A stretch of 64,000 bases of DNA from Gillisella vitis. Its GTDB lineage: Bacteria > Pseudomonadota > Alphaproteobacteria > Rhizobiales > Rhizobiaceae. The notes under the pieces are model-generated. The model was not told the DNA's origin and did not search any database. It saw nothing but the letters and a program-made list of their open reading frames with translations. This document shows, in pieces, positions 56,317 to 64,000 of the stretch (the first letter of the stretch is position 1; every line of letters starts with the position of its first letter). Made by a program: the position numbers and the translations under genes. The stretch lies in the NCBI GenBank assembly GCA_009744235.1, contig WPHV01000004.1:62001-126000 (forward strand). The letters run 5' to 3'.

Positions 56317-56346
56317 CCGGAAAAGTTCACCGATGAACTTTTCCGG
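56317..56346. repeat. Perfect 13-base inverted repeat before tamA
   Basis: CCGGAAAAGTTCA (56317-56329) and TGAACTTTTCCGG (56334-56346) are exact complements around CCGA. It lies 10 bases after the preceding hairpin and 100 bases before tamA. It could be a second terminator, a leader hairpin of tamA, or an operator. Confidence 0.6.
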
Positions 56347-56446
56347 CTATAATCGCGGATGGGAATAGCGATTTCGGAGCAAGGGGTGCGGGATGGTTTT
56401 GCTCCAGCCAGATTGAGGACTTCAGACACTGTTTAAACCGAGTAGG

Positions 56447-58387
56447 GTGACATTGCCGAATGTCAGTAAAGCGTTTCGGACGTCAGGCACCGCTCTGGCA
56501 TGTGTCGTCGTGGGTGCGGCAGCCTTGTCGTTTCCCGTTGACGCCTATGCCTTCAAGATTTTCGGGATAACCCTGTGGGGCCGCGATGAAGGCAAAACGG
56601 ATGTCGTCGATCCCGTGCGTTATTCTGTCGATCTCCAGTCGAAAGAAGCTTCAGTCAATCGCGATGCGAAAGATGCTTCCGGCGACCTGAAAGATGCGCT
56701 GGAGCAAAGCTCGCAGCTGATCCAGGAGAAGGACAAGCCGGTCTCCGGCGATCTTGGCGTGGTCATCAAGGCCCGCGAGGACCGGGAACGGCTGCTGGCG
56801 ACACTTTACGAACACTCCTATTACGGCGGCGTCATTACCATAACGGTCAATGGCACGCCCCTGGATAGCCTGCCCCCCAATCCTGAATTTCCTCGCACGA
56901 AACCCGTGCCGGTCAAAATAGAGGTCGAGCCCGGCCCGGTCTTTACGCTCGGCAAGGTAACGTTGACCGGCGATGCCGCAAAGCTCGATCCAACCGCCTA
57001 TGATCTGGTGGCGGGCAAGCCTGCCGGGTCTCTGGCAATTATCAAGGCCGCCAACAAGATGGCCGATGATCTCAAAGCGCAAAGCCGTCCTCTTGCCCGC
57101 ATTTCCGAACGGCAGGTGGTGGCCGACCATCGCAATAACCAGGTTGATGTGACCATTGGTATATCCGCAGGGCCTGTCGCGCCCCTCGGTCCGGTTAGGG
57201 TCTCCGGCACCAAGGCCATTGATCCTGGTTTCGTGCAGAAATATTCACGGCTCAAGGCCGGTCAGCCCTATTCGCCGGAAGATCTGCGCAAGGCCTCCGA
57301 CCGCTTGCGCAAACTGAACGTCTTCTCCAGCGTGACTGTGACGCAAGCCGACACACTCAACCCGCAAGGTGCCATCCCTCTGAATATCACCGCCTCGGAA
57401 GGCAAATTCCGTTATTTCGGGGCCGGCGCAACCTATGACACCATCGACGGCGCGGGATTGCAGGGCTATTGGGGCCACCGCAACCTGTTTGGCCAGGCGG
57501 AATCCGTCCGGATCGAAGGCACCGTCAGTGGTATTGGCGAGAGAACCGATGCGACGGATTTCGATTATTCCGCTGGGATCACCTTTACCAAGCCGGGTTT
57601 TCTCCTGCCATCCGGTACATTGGAAGCGTCGATCAAGGCGGCAACACTCAGCACCGATTCCTATGATGCCGACACCATCACCGGCAAGCTGGGCTATGCC
57701 TACGAATTGAATGATTATGACACGGTCTCGGCAGCAACCGCGCTGGAATATGCCCGGATCGATGATGCCTTTGGCCGAAACGATTATCTGACCTTTTCCG
57801 TGCCTCTCGATTACGTGCGCGATACCCGCGACAACAAGATGAACCCGACCACAGGCTACCGCGCCACGCTCAGTGCCGCGCCAAGCTATGAATTCTTCGG
57901 CAGTACCGTATTTTCCAATTTCGAAGGGTCGATTTCCGGCTATTACGGGCTTGGCGCGGAAGACCGGGTGGTGCTGGCGGGCAAACTTGCGGTAGGGACT
58001 TTGTTCGGCACTGGCAGTCTTGCCGATATTCCGGCAACAAGACGGTTCTTCGCTGGCGGCGGCGGCTCGGTGCGCGGCTATGGCTATCAGAGCATTTCGC
58101 CCAGAAACAGCGCGGATGACGCCACCGGCGGGCTTTCCTACATGACAGCCTCACTGGAAACGCGCATCGGTATTACCGAAACGATTGGCCTGGTGCCGTT
58201 CTTCGACGTCGGCACCGTGTCCAGTGGGCATGTGCCCGATTTCTCCGATATCAAGGCAGGCGCGGGCATCGGCCTGCGCTATGCGACGCCGTTCGGCCCG
58301 ATCCGACTGGATGTGGCCGTGCCGCTCAATCCCTATCCCGACGGCGACAAATACGGCATATATGTCGGTATTGGACAAAGTTTCTGA
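56447..58387 (+). CDS. tamA: Outer-membrane assembly protein TamA (Omp85 family)
   Basis: About 646 residues with an export signal (ALACVVVGAAALSFPVDAYA). POTRA-like domains (GPVFTLGKVTLTGDA and GPVAPLGPVRVSGTKAID) precede a 16-strand Omp85 barrel with the GGGGSVRGYGYQS motif (the conserved loop-6 RGY) and a C-terminal strand ending in Phe (YVGIGQSF), a beta-signal. With TamB it helps place outer-membrane proteins or move phospholipids. The start is GTG 56447 or TTG 56453. tamB follows 43 bases after the stop. Confidence 0.9.
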   Translation: MTLPNVSKAFRTSGTALACVVVGAAALSFPVDAYAFKIFGITLWGRDEGKTDVVDPVRYSVDLQSKEASVNRDAKDASGDLKDALEQSSQLIQEKDKPVSGDLGVVIKAREDRERLLATLYEHSYYGGVITITVNGTPLDSLPPNPEFPRTKPVPVKIEVEPGPVFTLGKVTLTGDAAKLDPTAYDLVAGKPAGSLAIIKAANKMADDLKAQSRPLARISERQVVADHRNNQVDVTIGISAGPVAPLGPVRVSGTKAIDPGFVQKYSRLKAGQPYSPEDLRKASDRLRKLNVFSSVTVTQADTLNPQGAIPLNITASEGKFRYFGAGATYDTIDGAGLQGYWGHRNLFGQAESVRIEGTVSGIGERTDATDFDYSAGITFTKPGFLLPSGTLEASIKAATLSTDSYDADTITGKLGYAYELNDYDTVSAATALEYARIDDAFGRNDYLTFSVPLDYVRDTRDNKMNPTTGYRATLSAAPSYEFFGSTVFSNFEGSISGYYGLGAEDRVVLAGKLAVGTLFGTGSLADIPATRRFFAGGGGSVRGYGYQSISPRNSADDATGGLSYMTASLETRIGITETIGLVPFFDVGTVSSGHVPDFSDIKAGAGIGLRYATPFGPIRLDVAVPLNPYPDGDKYGIYVGIGQSF

Positions 58388-58430
58388 CGAAGAAGTAGCC
58401 TTTCGGGACAGAAGAAGGTCGGAACAGACA

Positions 58431-61400
58431 GTGAGCGCACTCAAAACCCTATTCTCAGGCCTTGGCCGCATCCTCGCCTATGGTTTGCTGGTGCTGGCTG
58501 CGATGCTGGTCGTGGCGCTGACGCTGATCGGCACGACGCAGTTCGGCAGCCGCTTCATCGGCGATTTCGTCGCCTCACTGGTGTCGAAGCCAAATCGGAT
58601 CATCGGCGTGGACGGGATCAGCGGCCTGCTGGACGGTCATTTGCGGGTGGACACAATCACCGTTTCCGACGCGAACGGTGCTTATGGCCGAATTCAGGAT
58701 CTCTCCATCGACTGGTCGCCGCTGGCGCTGATGTCACGCCGTTTTGAGGCCTCGCAGATCAAGGCCGCCTCCCTGACCCTGGCCCGCAAGCCCTTGCCGA
58801 CCGTGGAGACGACGGCAGAAACCTCCAGCAGCAATGGCTTCAGCCTGCCGGTGGATGTCAGGGTCGAGCGGGTGTCCGTGCCGGAAATCCGGCTGGAACA
58901 ACCGCTGATCGGCACTGCGGCCAAACTGGCTTTGGACGGCAATGTCGAGGCCCAGAGAGGTAGTGCGGCGAACCCGCAAGCCATCACCTCGCAGCTGACA
59001 GTGAGCCGTGCAGATCTGCCGCAGGCAAACCTGTCGGCCCAGCTCGCCTACGCGCCGCAGCAGAACCGGCTGGATGTTGATGCCACCCTGCAGGAGCCGA
59101 AGGGCGGAATCCTCGCCAACCTGCTGCAATTGCCGGATGATCCGGCGCTTGCCATCACGGTCAAGGGCGGCGGTCCGATCAACGACTGGAAGGGATCGCT
59201 GACGGCAACGCTCGACGGTACACCGCGATTAGACATCACCACCACCCATAGACTGGCTGCGGACGGTCGGCATGTGGCCATCAATGGTGCCGGTGCCTTC
59301 GATAGCCTGTTGCCCGCCAATCTTCGCGACCTGTTTGCTGGCAAGACGATGATCGATATTGCCGCGCGTCTTTCCGATGACGGTGCCTTGAGCGTGGAAA
59401 AAGGCAGCGTCGAGACCGGCAGCCTGTCGCTTGCCGCCAGCGGCACCTATACGCCGAAAGGCGAAAATTCCCTTCATGCCACACTGACCGGCAAGAATGG
59501 CCCAGCCGCGATCCGTTGGCCGCTGGAAGATGGCACCCTCGCCGCCCAAGTCTCCGGCCTGACATTCAGCCTGACCGGGGCTGCCGAAGCGGCAAAGCTT
59601 GAAACGACCGCATCGCTGGAGAGCCTGGCACTGCCGCAGGGCACGTTTGGCGGCATTGCTCTTAAGGCAAGCGCTCCGGCTTTCAACCTGACAACCCGTT
59701 CCGGCAGCATCGATACCATACTGACCGTGCAGCAGGCGCAGCTGACGGACCCGACGCAGGCGCGCGCCATAAAGGCGCCGCTGACCCTCAAGGCCCCGAT
59801 TGCGGTCAGCCCTCAGCAGATCACCGCCCAACCGCTTACCATCGAAAGCCCGGCGCTTGGTGGCAGCGTGACGGCCACCTATACCCTCGCCAGCAAGGCC
59901 GTGGAGGCGGAGTATTTACTGTTTGCCCGGCCTGAAGCCCTGCCACAGGCCGTGACGGAAAAGCTGGTGGGAACGCCTGGTGGCACGGAGCAAACCAATA
60001 TGGTGAAGCTTTCCGGCGAGGCACGCTATTCCGCAGGTGATGGAATTGTCATTCCAGGCTTTACACTGGAAACACGACTGCTGAACGCTTCGGGCAAACT
60101 GTCTTTTGCCAGACAGCAGCTCGCCGCCACTCTCTCGGGAACAGTCACTGATCTCAGCATCTTGCAGGCCAATGCATCGGGCAAGGCGGCGTTCGACCTC
60201 CAGGCCAATGGTCCTGTCAGTGCCTTGCAGACCAATGGCACGATCACCATCGACGCAGCAAAGCTTGCCGGCCGCGCCCTCACTGGTTTTTCCATGGCGG
60301 CGAAAGCCGACCTGACACGCGGCGCGCCTTCTGCGACGCTGACCGCGCAAGGCGCGCTGGATGGCAAGCCGGTGCGCTCCAACCTCAACCTCACCTCCAA
60401 AGACGGCATCATCTCCCTGCCGGATCTGAGTTTGACGGTGGGTGACAACAGCTTGAAGGGCGCCCTGAACTTTTCCCGTGCGCGTCTTCCCAGCGGTTCT
60501 GTCGATTTTGACTTTCCCGATCTGGGCCTGCTGGCCGCCCTTGGCGGACAGACCGCATCGGGCGATCTGAAAGGCTCCATCAGACTGGATGAGGCCAATG
60601 GCAAGATTGCCGCCCGGATCAAGGCCAATGGCACCGCCATTCGCCAGGGCACGACAACAATCGCCCAGCCATCGGTCGATGTCACCACCAACGACCTCCA
60701 ATCGCTGGCCTTGCAGGGCATGGTGAAGGCGGACCGGATCTCCACCGGCTCTGCTCTTGTGGAACAGTTGGCGCTTCAGTTCGACCGGAGAGGAACCCGC
60801 ACCGATATCAACCTATCGGGACGATATGACAATGCACCTTTGACCGGAAAAGCGCTGGTGCAGCAGGATGGCAATAGTATCGGCATTGCCCTGCAGGATT
60901 TTGCAATCAGCCCACGCGGCATCGCCGTAACGCTAGCCCGGCCCACTGATATCACCGTGGAAAATGGCACGGCGACAATCGAGACGCTGACCATCAAGGC
61001 GGGCAGCGGCACAATCACGGTCGCTGGCAAGGCAGGCGCGGTTTTGGATATGACAGCGCAGATCAACGCGCTCCCCGCCTCGCTTGCCAATACACTCTCT
61101 GCCAACCTTGGCGCTAGCGGCACACTCTCCGGCAAGATCACCGCCACCGGCAGCACATCCGCTCCGAAGATCGCTTATGACCTGCGCCTCGATGATGCCA
61201 GTGTCACGCAGATGCAGGCCGCCGGCCTGCCGCCTCTGGCGATTGCAGCCTCCGGCACCTTTGCCGAAAACCGCCTGTCCGTGGACAGCCGCGTGTCCGG
61301 TGGCGGCGGCCTGAATGTCACGGGCGGCGGCTCGTTGTCCCTTGAAGGTGACAAGCCCATCAATATGGCATTCAAGGCCAATCTGCCGCTCAGCGCCTTG

Positions 61401-62645
61401 CAGGGCCTGTTGACCAAGCAAGGATTGACGGCGGAAGGCAATGCCAATGGCGATATCCGCATTGGCGGCACCCTGTCATCCCCGGCTTTATCCGGCACCA
61501 TCAGCACGGCCAAGGCCCGGCTGATTGATGTGAAGCACAATATCGCTCTTGAGCAATTGGCCGTGGACATTGCCTTGACCGGCGATCAGGCCCGGATCAA
61601 CTCCGCAACCGGCAGGATTTCCGCCGGAGGCAGGGTGTCGGCGACCGGCACGATCGACCTGAAAGCTCAGGGATTGCCCAGCGACCTTACAATCAAGCTC
61701 GACAACGCCATCTATATCGATGGTACGCTGGTCACCGCGACCGTCAACGGCACCATGGGGTTGAAAGGCCCCTTGATGGATGGACCGACCCTGTCCGGCA
61801 AGCTGACGCTCGACAAGACATCGATCACCATTCCCTCCCGGCTGCCGGGATCGATTGCCCAACTCGACATCAAGCACAAGAACGCCCCCGCCGACGTGCG
61901 CCGCCAGACGGCAATTCTCAATCCGGAGAAAACGGGGGACGGCAGCAACTCGCCGGTTCTGCTCGACCTGCAAATCGCGGCTCCCTCGCAAATCTTCGTG
62001 CGCGGACGCGGGATCGACGCCGAACTGAACGGCACCGTGACCATCAAGGGCAGTATCGCAGCACCGCAAGTCTCGGGCGCCTTCACCATGCGGCGGGGCC
62101 GGATGGTCATTCTCACCAAGCGGCTGGATTTCAGCTCAGGCAAAATCACCTTCAGCGGTGGCCTTATCCCGGTTGTCGACTTCGAGGCTACCAGCACATC
62201 AGGCAGCACGACGCTGACAGCCAAGGTATCCGGCGTGGCAACCGACCCGGATATCAGTTTTTCCTCCGCCCCCGCCCTGCCGCAGGACGAGGTCCTGGCA
62301 CAGCTTATTTTCGGCCAGTCGATGGCGAAACTGTCGCCACTGCAAATTGCTCAATTGGCGGATGCCGTCGGTCAGTTGGGCGGTGGTAATTCGACATCGC
62401 TGTTCAACAGTCTTCGCAGCGCCGTTGGCGTCGACGATCTCGACATCAGCACCGATTCCAAGGGCAATACCCAGTTCAGCGCCGGAAAATACCTGAACGA
62501 CAAAACCTATCTTGAATTCCAGCAGGGCAGCACCGGCAGCAAAGCCGTGATCAACCTGGATGTCGGTCGTGGCTTCAAGCTGAAAGGTGAAGCAGGCGCC
62601 AGTGGATCGAGCGGCGGCGGCGTATTCTATGAGAAGGAATACTAG
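58431..62645 (+). CDS. tamB: Translocation and assembly module protein TamB
   Basis: About 1404 residues. One N-terminal membrane segment (about residues 10-33) is followed by a very long repetitive beta-rich region spanning the periplasm, and a C-terminal TamB domain (DUF490) with APQVSGAFTMRRGRMVIL, ATDPDISFSSAPALPQDEVL and FGQSMAKLSPLQIAQLADAV. TamB-like proteins form a hydrophobic groove for lipid transport between membranes and work with TamA. The GTG at 58431 is preferred. An in-frame ATG at 58362 would overlap tamA by 26 bases and add 23 residues that look unrelated. Confidence 0.92.
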   Translation: MSALKTLFSGLGRILAYGLLVLAAMLVVALTLIGTTQFGSRFIGDFVASLVSKPNRIIGVDGISGLLDGHLRVDTITVSDANGAYGRIQDLSIDWSPLALMSRRFEASQIKAASLTLARKPLPTVETTAETSSSNGFSLPVDVRVERVSVPEIRLEQPLIGTAAKLALDGNVEAQRGSAANPQAITSQLTVSRADLPQANLSAQLAYAPQQNRLDVDATLQEPKGGILANLLQLPDDPALAITVKGGGPINDWKGSLTATLDGTPRLDITTTHRLAADGRHVAINGAGAFDSLLPANLRDLFAGKTMIDIAARLSDDGALSVEKGSVETGSLSLAASGTYTPKGENSLHATLTGKNGPAAIRWPLEDGTLAAQVSGLTFSLTGAAEAAKLETTASLESLALPQGTFGGIALKASAPAFNLTTRSGSIDTILTVQQAQLTDPTQARAIKAPLTLKAPIAVSPQQITAQPLTIESPALGGSVTATYTLASKAVEAEYLLFARPEALPQAVTEKLVGTPGGTEQTNMVKLSGEARYSAGDGIVIPGFTLETRLLNASGKLSFARQQLAATLSGTVTDLSILQANASGKAAFDLQANGPVSALQTNGTITIDAAKLAGRALTGFSMAAKADLTRGAPSATLTAQGALDGKPVRSNLNLTSKDGIISLPDLSLTVGDNSLKGALNFSRARLPSGSVDFDFPDLGLLAALGGQTASGDLKGSIRLDEANGKIAARIKANGTAIRQGTTTIAQPSVDVTTNDLQSLALQGMVKADRISTGSALVEQLALQFDRRGTRTDINLSGRYDNAPLTGKALVQQDGNSIGIALQDFAISPRGIAVTLARPTDITVENGTATIETLTIKAGSGTITVAGKAGAVLDMTAQINALPASLANTLSANLGASGTLSGKITATGSTSAPKIAYDLRLDDASVTQMQAAGLPPLAIAASGTFAENRLSVDSRVSGGGGLNVTGGGSLSLEGDKPINMAFKANLPLSALQGLLTKQGLTAEGNANGDIRIGGTLSSPALSGTISTAKARLIDVKHNIALEQLAVDIALTGDQARINSATGRISAGGRVSATGTIDLKAQGLPSDLTIKLDNAIYIDGTLVTATVNGTMGLKGPLMDGPTLSGKLTLDKTSITIPSRLPGSIAQLDIKHKNAPADVRRQTAILNPEKTGDGSNSPVLLDLQIAAPSQIFVRGRGIDAELNGTVTIKGSIAAPQVSGAFTMRRGRMVILTKRLDFSSGKITFSGGLIPVVDFEATSTSGSTTLTAKVSGVATDPDISFSSAPALPQDEVLAQLIFGQSMAKLSPLQIAQLADAVGQLGGGNSTSLFNSLRSAVGVDDLDISTDSKGNTQFSAGKYLNDKTYLEFQQGSTGSKAVINLDVGRGFKLKGEAGASGSSGGGVFYEKEY

Positions 62646-63063
62646 AGACCGTCAGACTCAAAACGTCTCCGATAGGTTCAAGGCGCGGTCTACTCGCTGC
62701 ATGGCATCGTAGCCTTATAAGCGCGCGATGCACAACACCCTGAATTTACTTTAGAATTTCTCAAATCGAGGTAGTTCAGGGAATTACGGACAAACAAGAC
62801 CATGGATCGCCAGCGCTTTATCGCAGGCATAAATCTCGACTAAATATTTTTTACACTCTGGATCGTTTTCTCGTTAAATACGGCGAGGACTTAAGAAATT
62901 GTACAGCGAACTCTCGGTAAAATTCAGCCTGAGAAGCTCCCGAAGTCCAGTGTCCTTAACGGCCCTAAAAGACCAGAGGTGTCGACGCTATTCAAAGGAA
63001 AGCTTGAATAGCTATTTTTTAATAAAATATCTGTATGAATATAGGGGTTAAGCCAAGGCAAGG

Positions 63064-63103
63064 CCATCGATCACACAACAAAGCCATCGATCACACAACA
63101 AAG
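63064..63103. repeat. Two exact tandem copies of a 20-base unit
   Basis: The unit CCATCGATCACACAACAAAG occurs at 63064-63083 and 63084-63103 without change. No partial third copy is clear. The function is unknown. Confidence 0.8.
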
Positions 63104-63218
63104 CATGTGAGATTGCTCTCCTTACTTGACGTCACACGAGCCAATACGGTTCGGCGTTATGCATAGGCCCTTGGATCTAAAAAATCGATCACACTGAAGA
63201 ATTATACGAACAGTCATT

Positions 63219-63231
63219 GAAAATGATTTTC
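63219..63231. promoter_or_regulatory. Fur-like palindrome
   Basis: GAAAATGATTTTC is a perfect 13-base palindrome about its central G and resembles the core of a Fur-type box (GATAATNATTATC, 10 of the 12 defined positions). It lies about 140 bases before the chemoreceptor start and just before the dispersed repeat. Binding is unproven. Confidence 0.35.
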
Positions 63232-63251
63232 GTATTCAACCTGCAACTCCC

Positions 63252-63290
63252 CAAGGCGAGGATGCGATTCACATCTTCGAGCGTTGGTAT
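63252..63290 (+). repeat. Dispersed leader hairpin repeat, copy D
   Basis: Starts CAAGGCGAGGATGC and ends CATCTTCGAGCGTTGGTAT. It is the reverse complement of the form seen on the plus strand at 34133 and 38969. Because the following gene is on the plus strand, its orientation relative to that gene is the same. It ends 82 bases before the chemoreceptor start. Confidence 0.7.
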
Positions 63291-63372
63291 GGTTCGAGAA
63301 ATACAAGCACCGCGGCGTCATCAGGGAATGCCCCAACAGGACACGCCTGCTACAGGACACAGAGGAAGAACG

Positions 63373-64000
63373 ATGCTGGGTTTCGGTTCAGATGCAGAAA
63401 ACATTCTGTCGGCGCTTGCAAAATCGCAGGCCGTGATCGAGTTCGATCTCGAAGGCACGATTATCACCACCAACGACGTCTTCTGTCGTTTGATGGGGTA
63501 TCGGCCCGAGGAACTCAAAGGGCGCAAGCATGCGCTGTTTTGTGATCCCTCCTATGTGTCCTCTGCGCCATACAAGGCATTCTGGAAAAAGCTTGCAGAC
63601 GGACAATCGGAAACGGCTACCTTCAAGCGGATCAACAAGGCAGGTCAGGAAGTCTGGATCAACGGCTCCTATAATCCGGTCTGCAATTCCAGAGGCAAGC
63701 CTTACAAGGTGGTCAAGATCGCAACTGATGTCACCGCTGCCCAGTTGCAGACCCTGGAAGACCGCGGCAAAATGGCTGCGATTTCACGCGCTCAGGCAGT
63801 CATTGAATTTACCAAGACCGGAGAGATTCTTACTGCCAACGAAAACTTCCTGAAAGTGCTGGGATATAGCTTGGCCGAGATCCAGGGCAAGCATCATTCG
63901 ATGTTCTGCGAGCCTTCCTATACCGCGAGCCGCGACTACAAGCTGTTTTGGGAAAAACTCAGCAATGGCGAGTTCATCGCAGAAGAGTTCAAGCGCATCG
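63373..64000 (+). CDS. Chemoreceptor with tandem PAS domains, N-terminal part
   Basis: 209 codons are visible before the window ends, starting MLGFGSDAENILSALAKSQA with GAGGAAG just upstream. There are two PAS domains in tandem: the first (about residues 15-125) has GYRPEELKGRKHALFC and YNPVCNSRGKPYKVV; the second (from about 137) repeats the pattern with GYSLAEIQGKHHSMFCEPSY. There is no N-terminal membrane segment. Rhizobial proteins beginning this way are soluble methyl-accepting chemotaxis proteins whose signalling domain follows the PAS pair. That domain lies outside the window, so a PAS histidine kinase cannot be excluded. Confidence 0.75.
   Translation, partial: MLGFGSDAENILSALAKSQAVIEFDLEGTIITTNDVFCRLMGYRPEELKGRKHALFCDPSYVSSAPYKAFWKKLADGQSETATFKRINKAGQEVWINGSYNPVCNSRGKPYKVVKIATDVTAAQLQTLEDRGKMAAISRAQAVIEFTKTGEILTANENFLKVLGYSLAEIQGKHHSMFCEPSYTASRDYKLFWEKLSNGEFIAEEFKRI

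Larger units (their letters stand above)
62646..63372. other. Gene-free stretch between tamB and the chemoreceptor gene
   Basis: 727 bases, more AT-rich than the surrounding genes. It contains a two-unit 20-base tandem repeat (63064-63103), a 13-base palindrome (63219-63231) and the dispersed leader hairpin repeat (63252-63290). No coding sequence is convincing. Confidence 0.55.

Overview
The window is chromosomal DNA from an alphaproteobacterium of the family Rhizobiaceae, most likely the Agrobacterium/Allorhizobium/Rhizobium group. The main evidence is a che operon of the Sinorhizobium type (icpA-cheS-cheY1-cheA-cheW-cheR-cheB-cheY2-cheD, then cheT), a fliF-visN-visR block, a glycine-type 5-aminolevulinate synthase (HemA), the aerobic cobaltochelatase subunits CobS and CobT, a CpdR regulator, and tlpA-argH-lptM-lysA synteny. 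Coding density is high and most genes are housekeeping. There is no prophage, CRISPR array, insertion sequence or obvious genomic island.

Layout. 1-3145: arginine and lysine synthesis (argH, lysA) with a divergent tlpA fragment and an LptM-like lipoprotein. 3334-8150: a large Gln-rich membrane protein of unknown role, cpdR, hpt and a one-pass membrane protein. 8433-13530: ftsEX, a YdcF-type protein, plsC, a ChaC-like cyclotransferase and a DUF2125 protein. 13548-19280: tyrC-hisC, a methyltransferase divergent from gloB, a DUF985 cupin, cytochrome b561 and an EamA exporter. 19307-26506: a DUF3108 protein, rpmB, a YhhQ-type transporter, a phytase-like esterase, cobT-cobS, a J-domain protein and bolA. 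26509-36829: aroB-aroK, a 52-residue membrane peptide, xerD, accA, an L,D-transpeptidase-like lipoprotein, a TusA protein, a CobW GTPase with a His/Asp-rich loop, a DD-carboxypeptidase, an M20 amidohydrolase and tRNA-Arg(CCT).

36996-50760: an AI-2E family permease, then the motility block on the minus strand: icpA through cheD with short gaps or overlaps, cheT after a 307-base gap, then fliF, visN and visR. 51507-64000: dxr, a serine hydrolase, hemA with an FNR/FixK-type box upstream, a glycine-zipper lipoprotein, tamA-tamB, and the start of a tandem-PAS chemoreceptor that runs off the window.

No clear new multi-gene system is present. The most unusual signal is a short dispersed hairpin repeat. 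Four copies (near 6590, 34133, 38969 and 63252) all lie in 5' leaders and all point the same way relative to the gene that follows (cpdR, the CobW GTPase, visR, the chemoreceptor). In two of them the repeat ends just upstream of the ribosome-binding site. A fifth, weaker hairpin precedes the YdcF gene. Other points are an IcpA globin-like domain with Gln where the haem-binding His is expected, a repeat-built insertion in XerD, two very small membrane-peptide genes, and several perfect inverted repeats in gene-free stretches.
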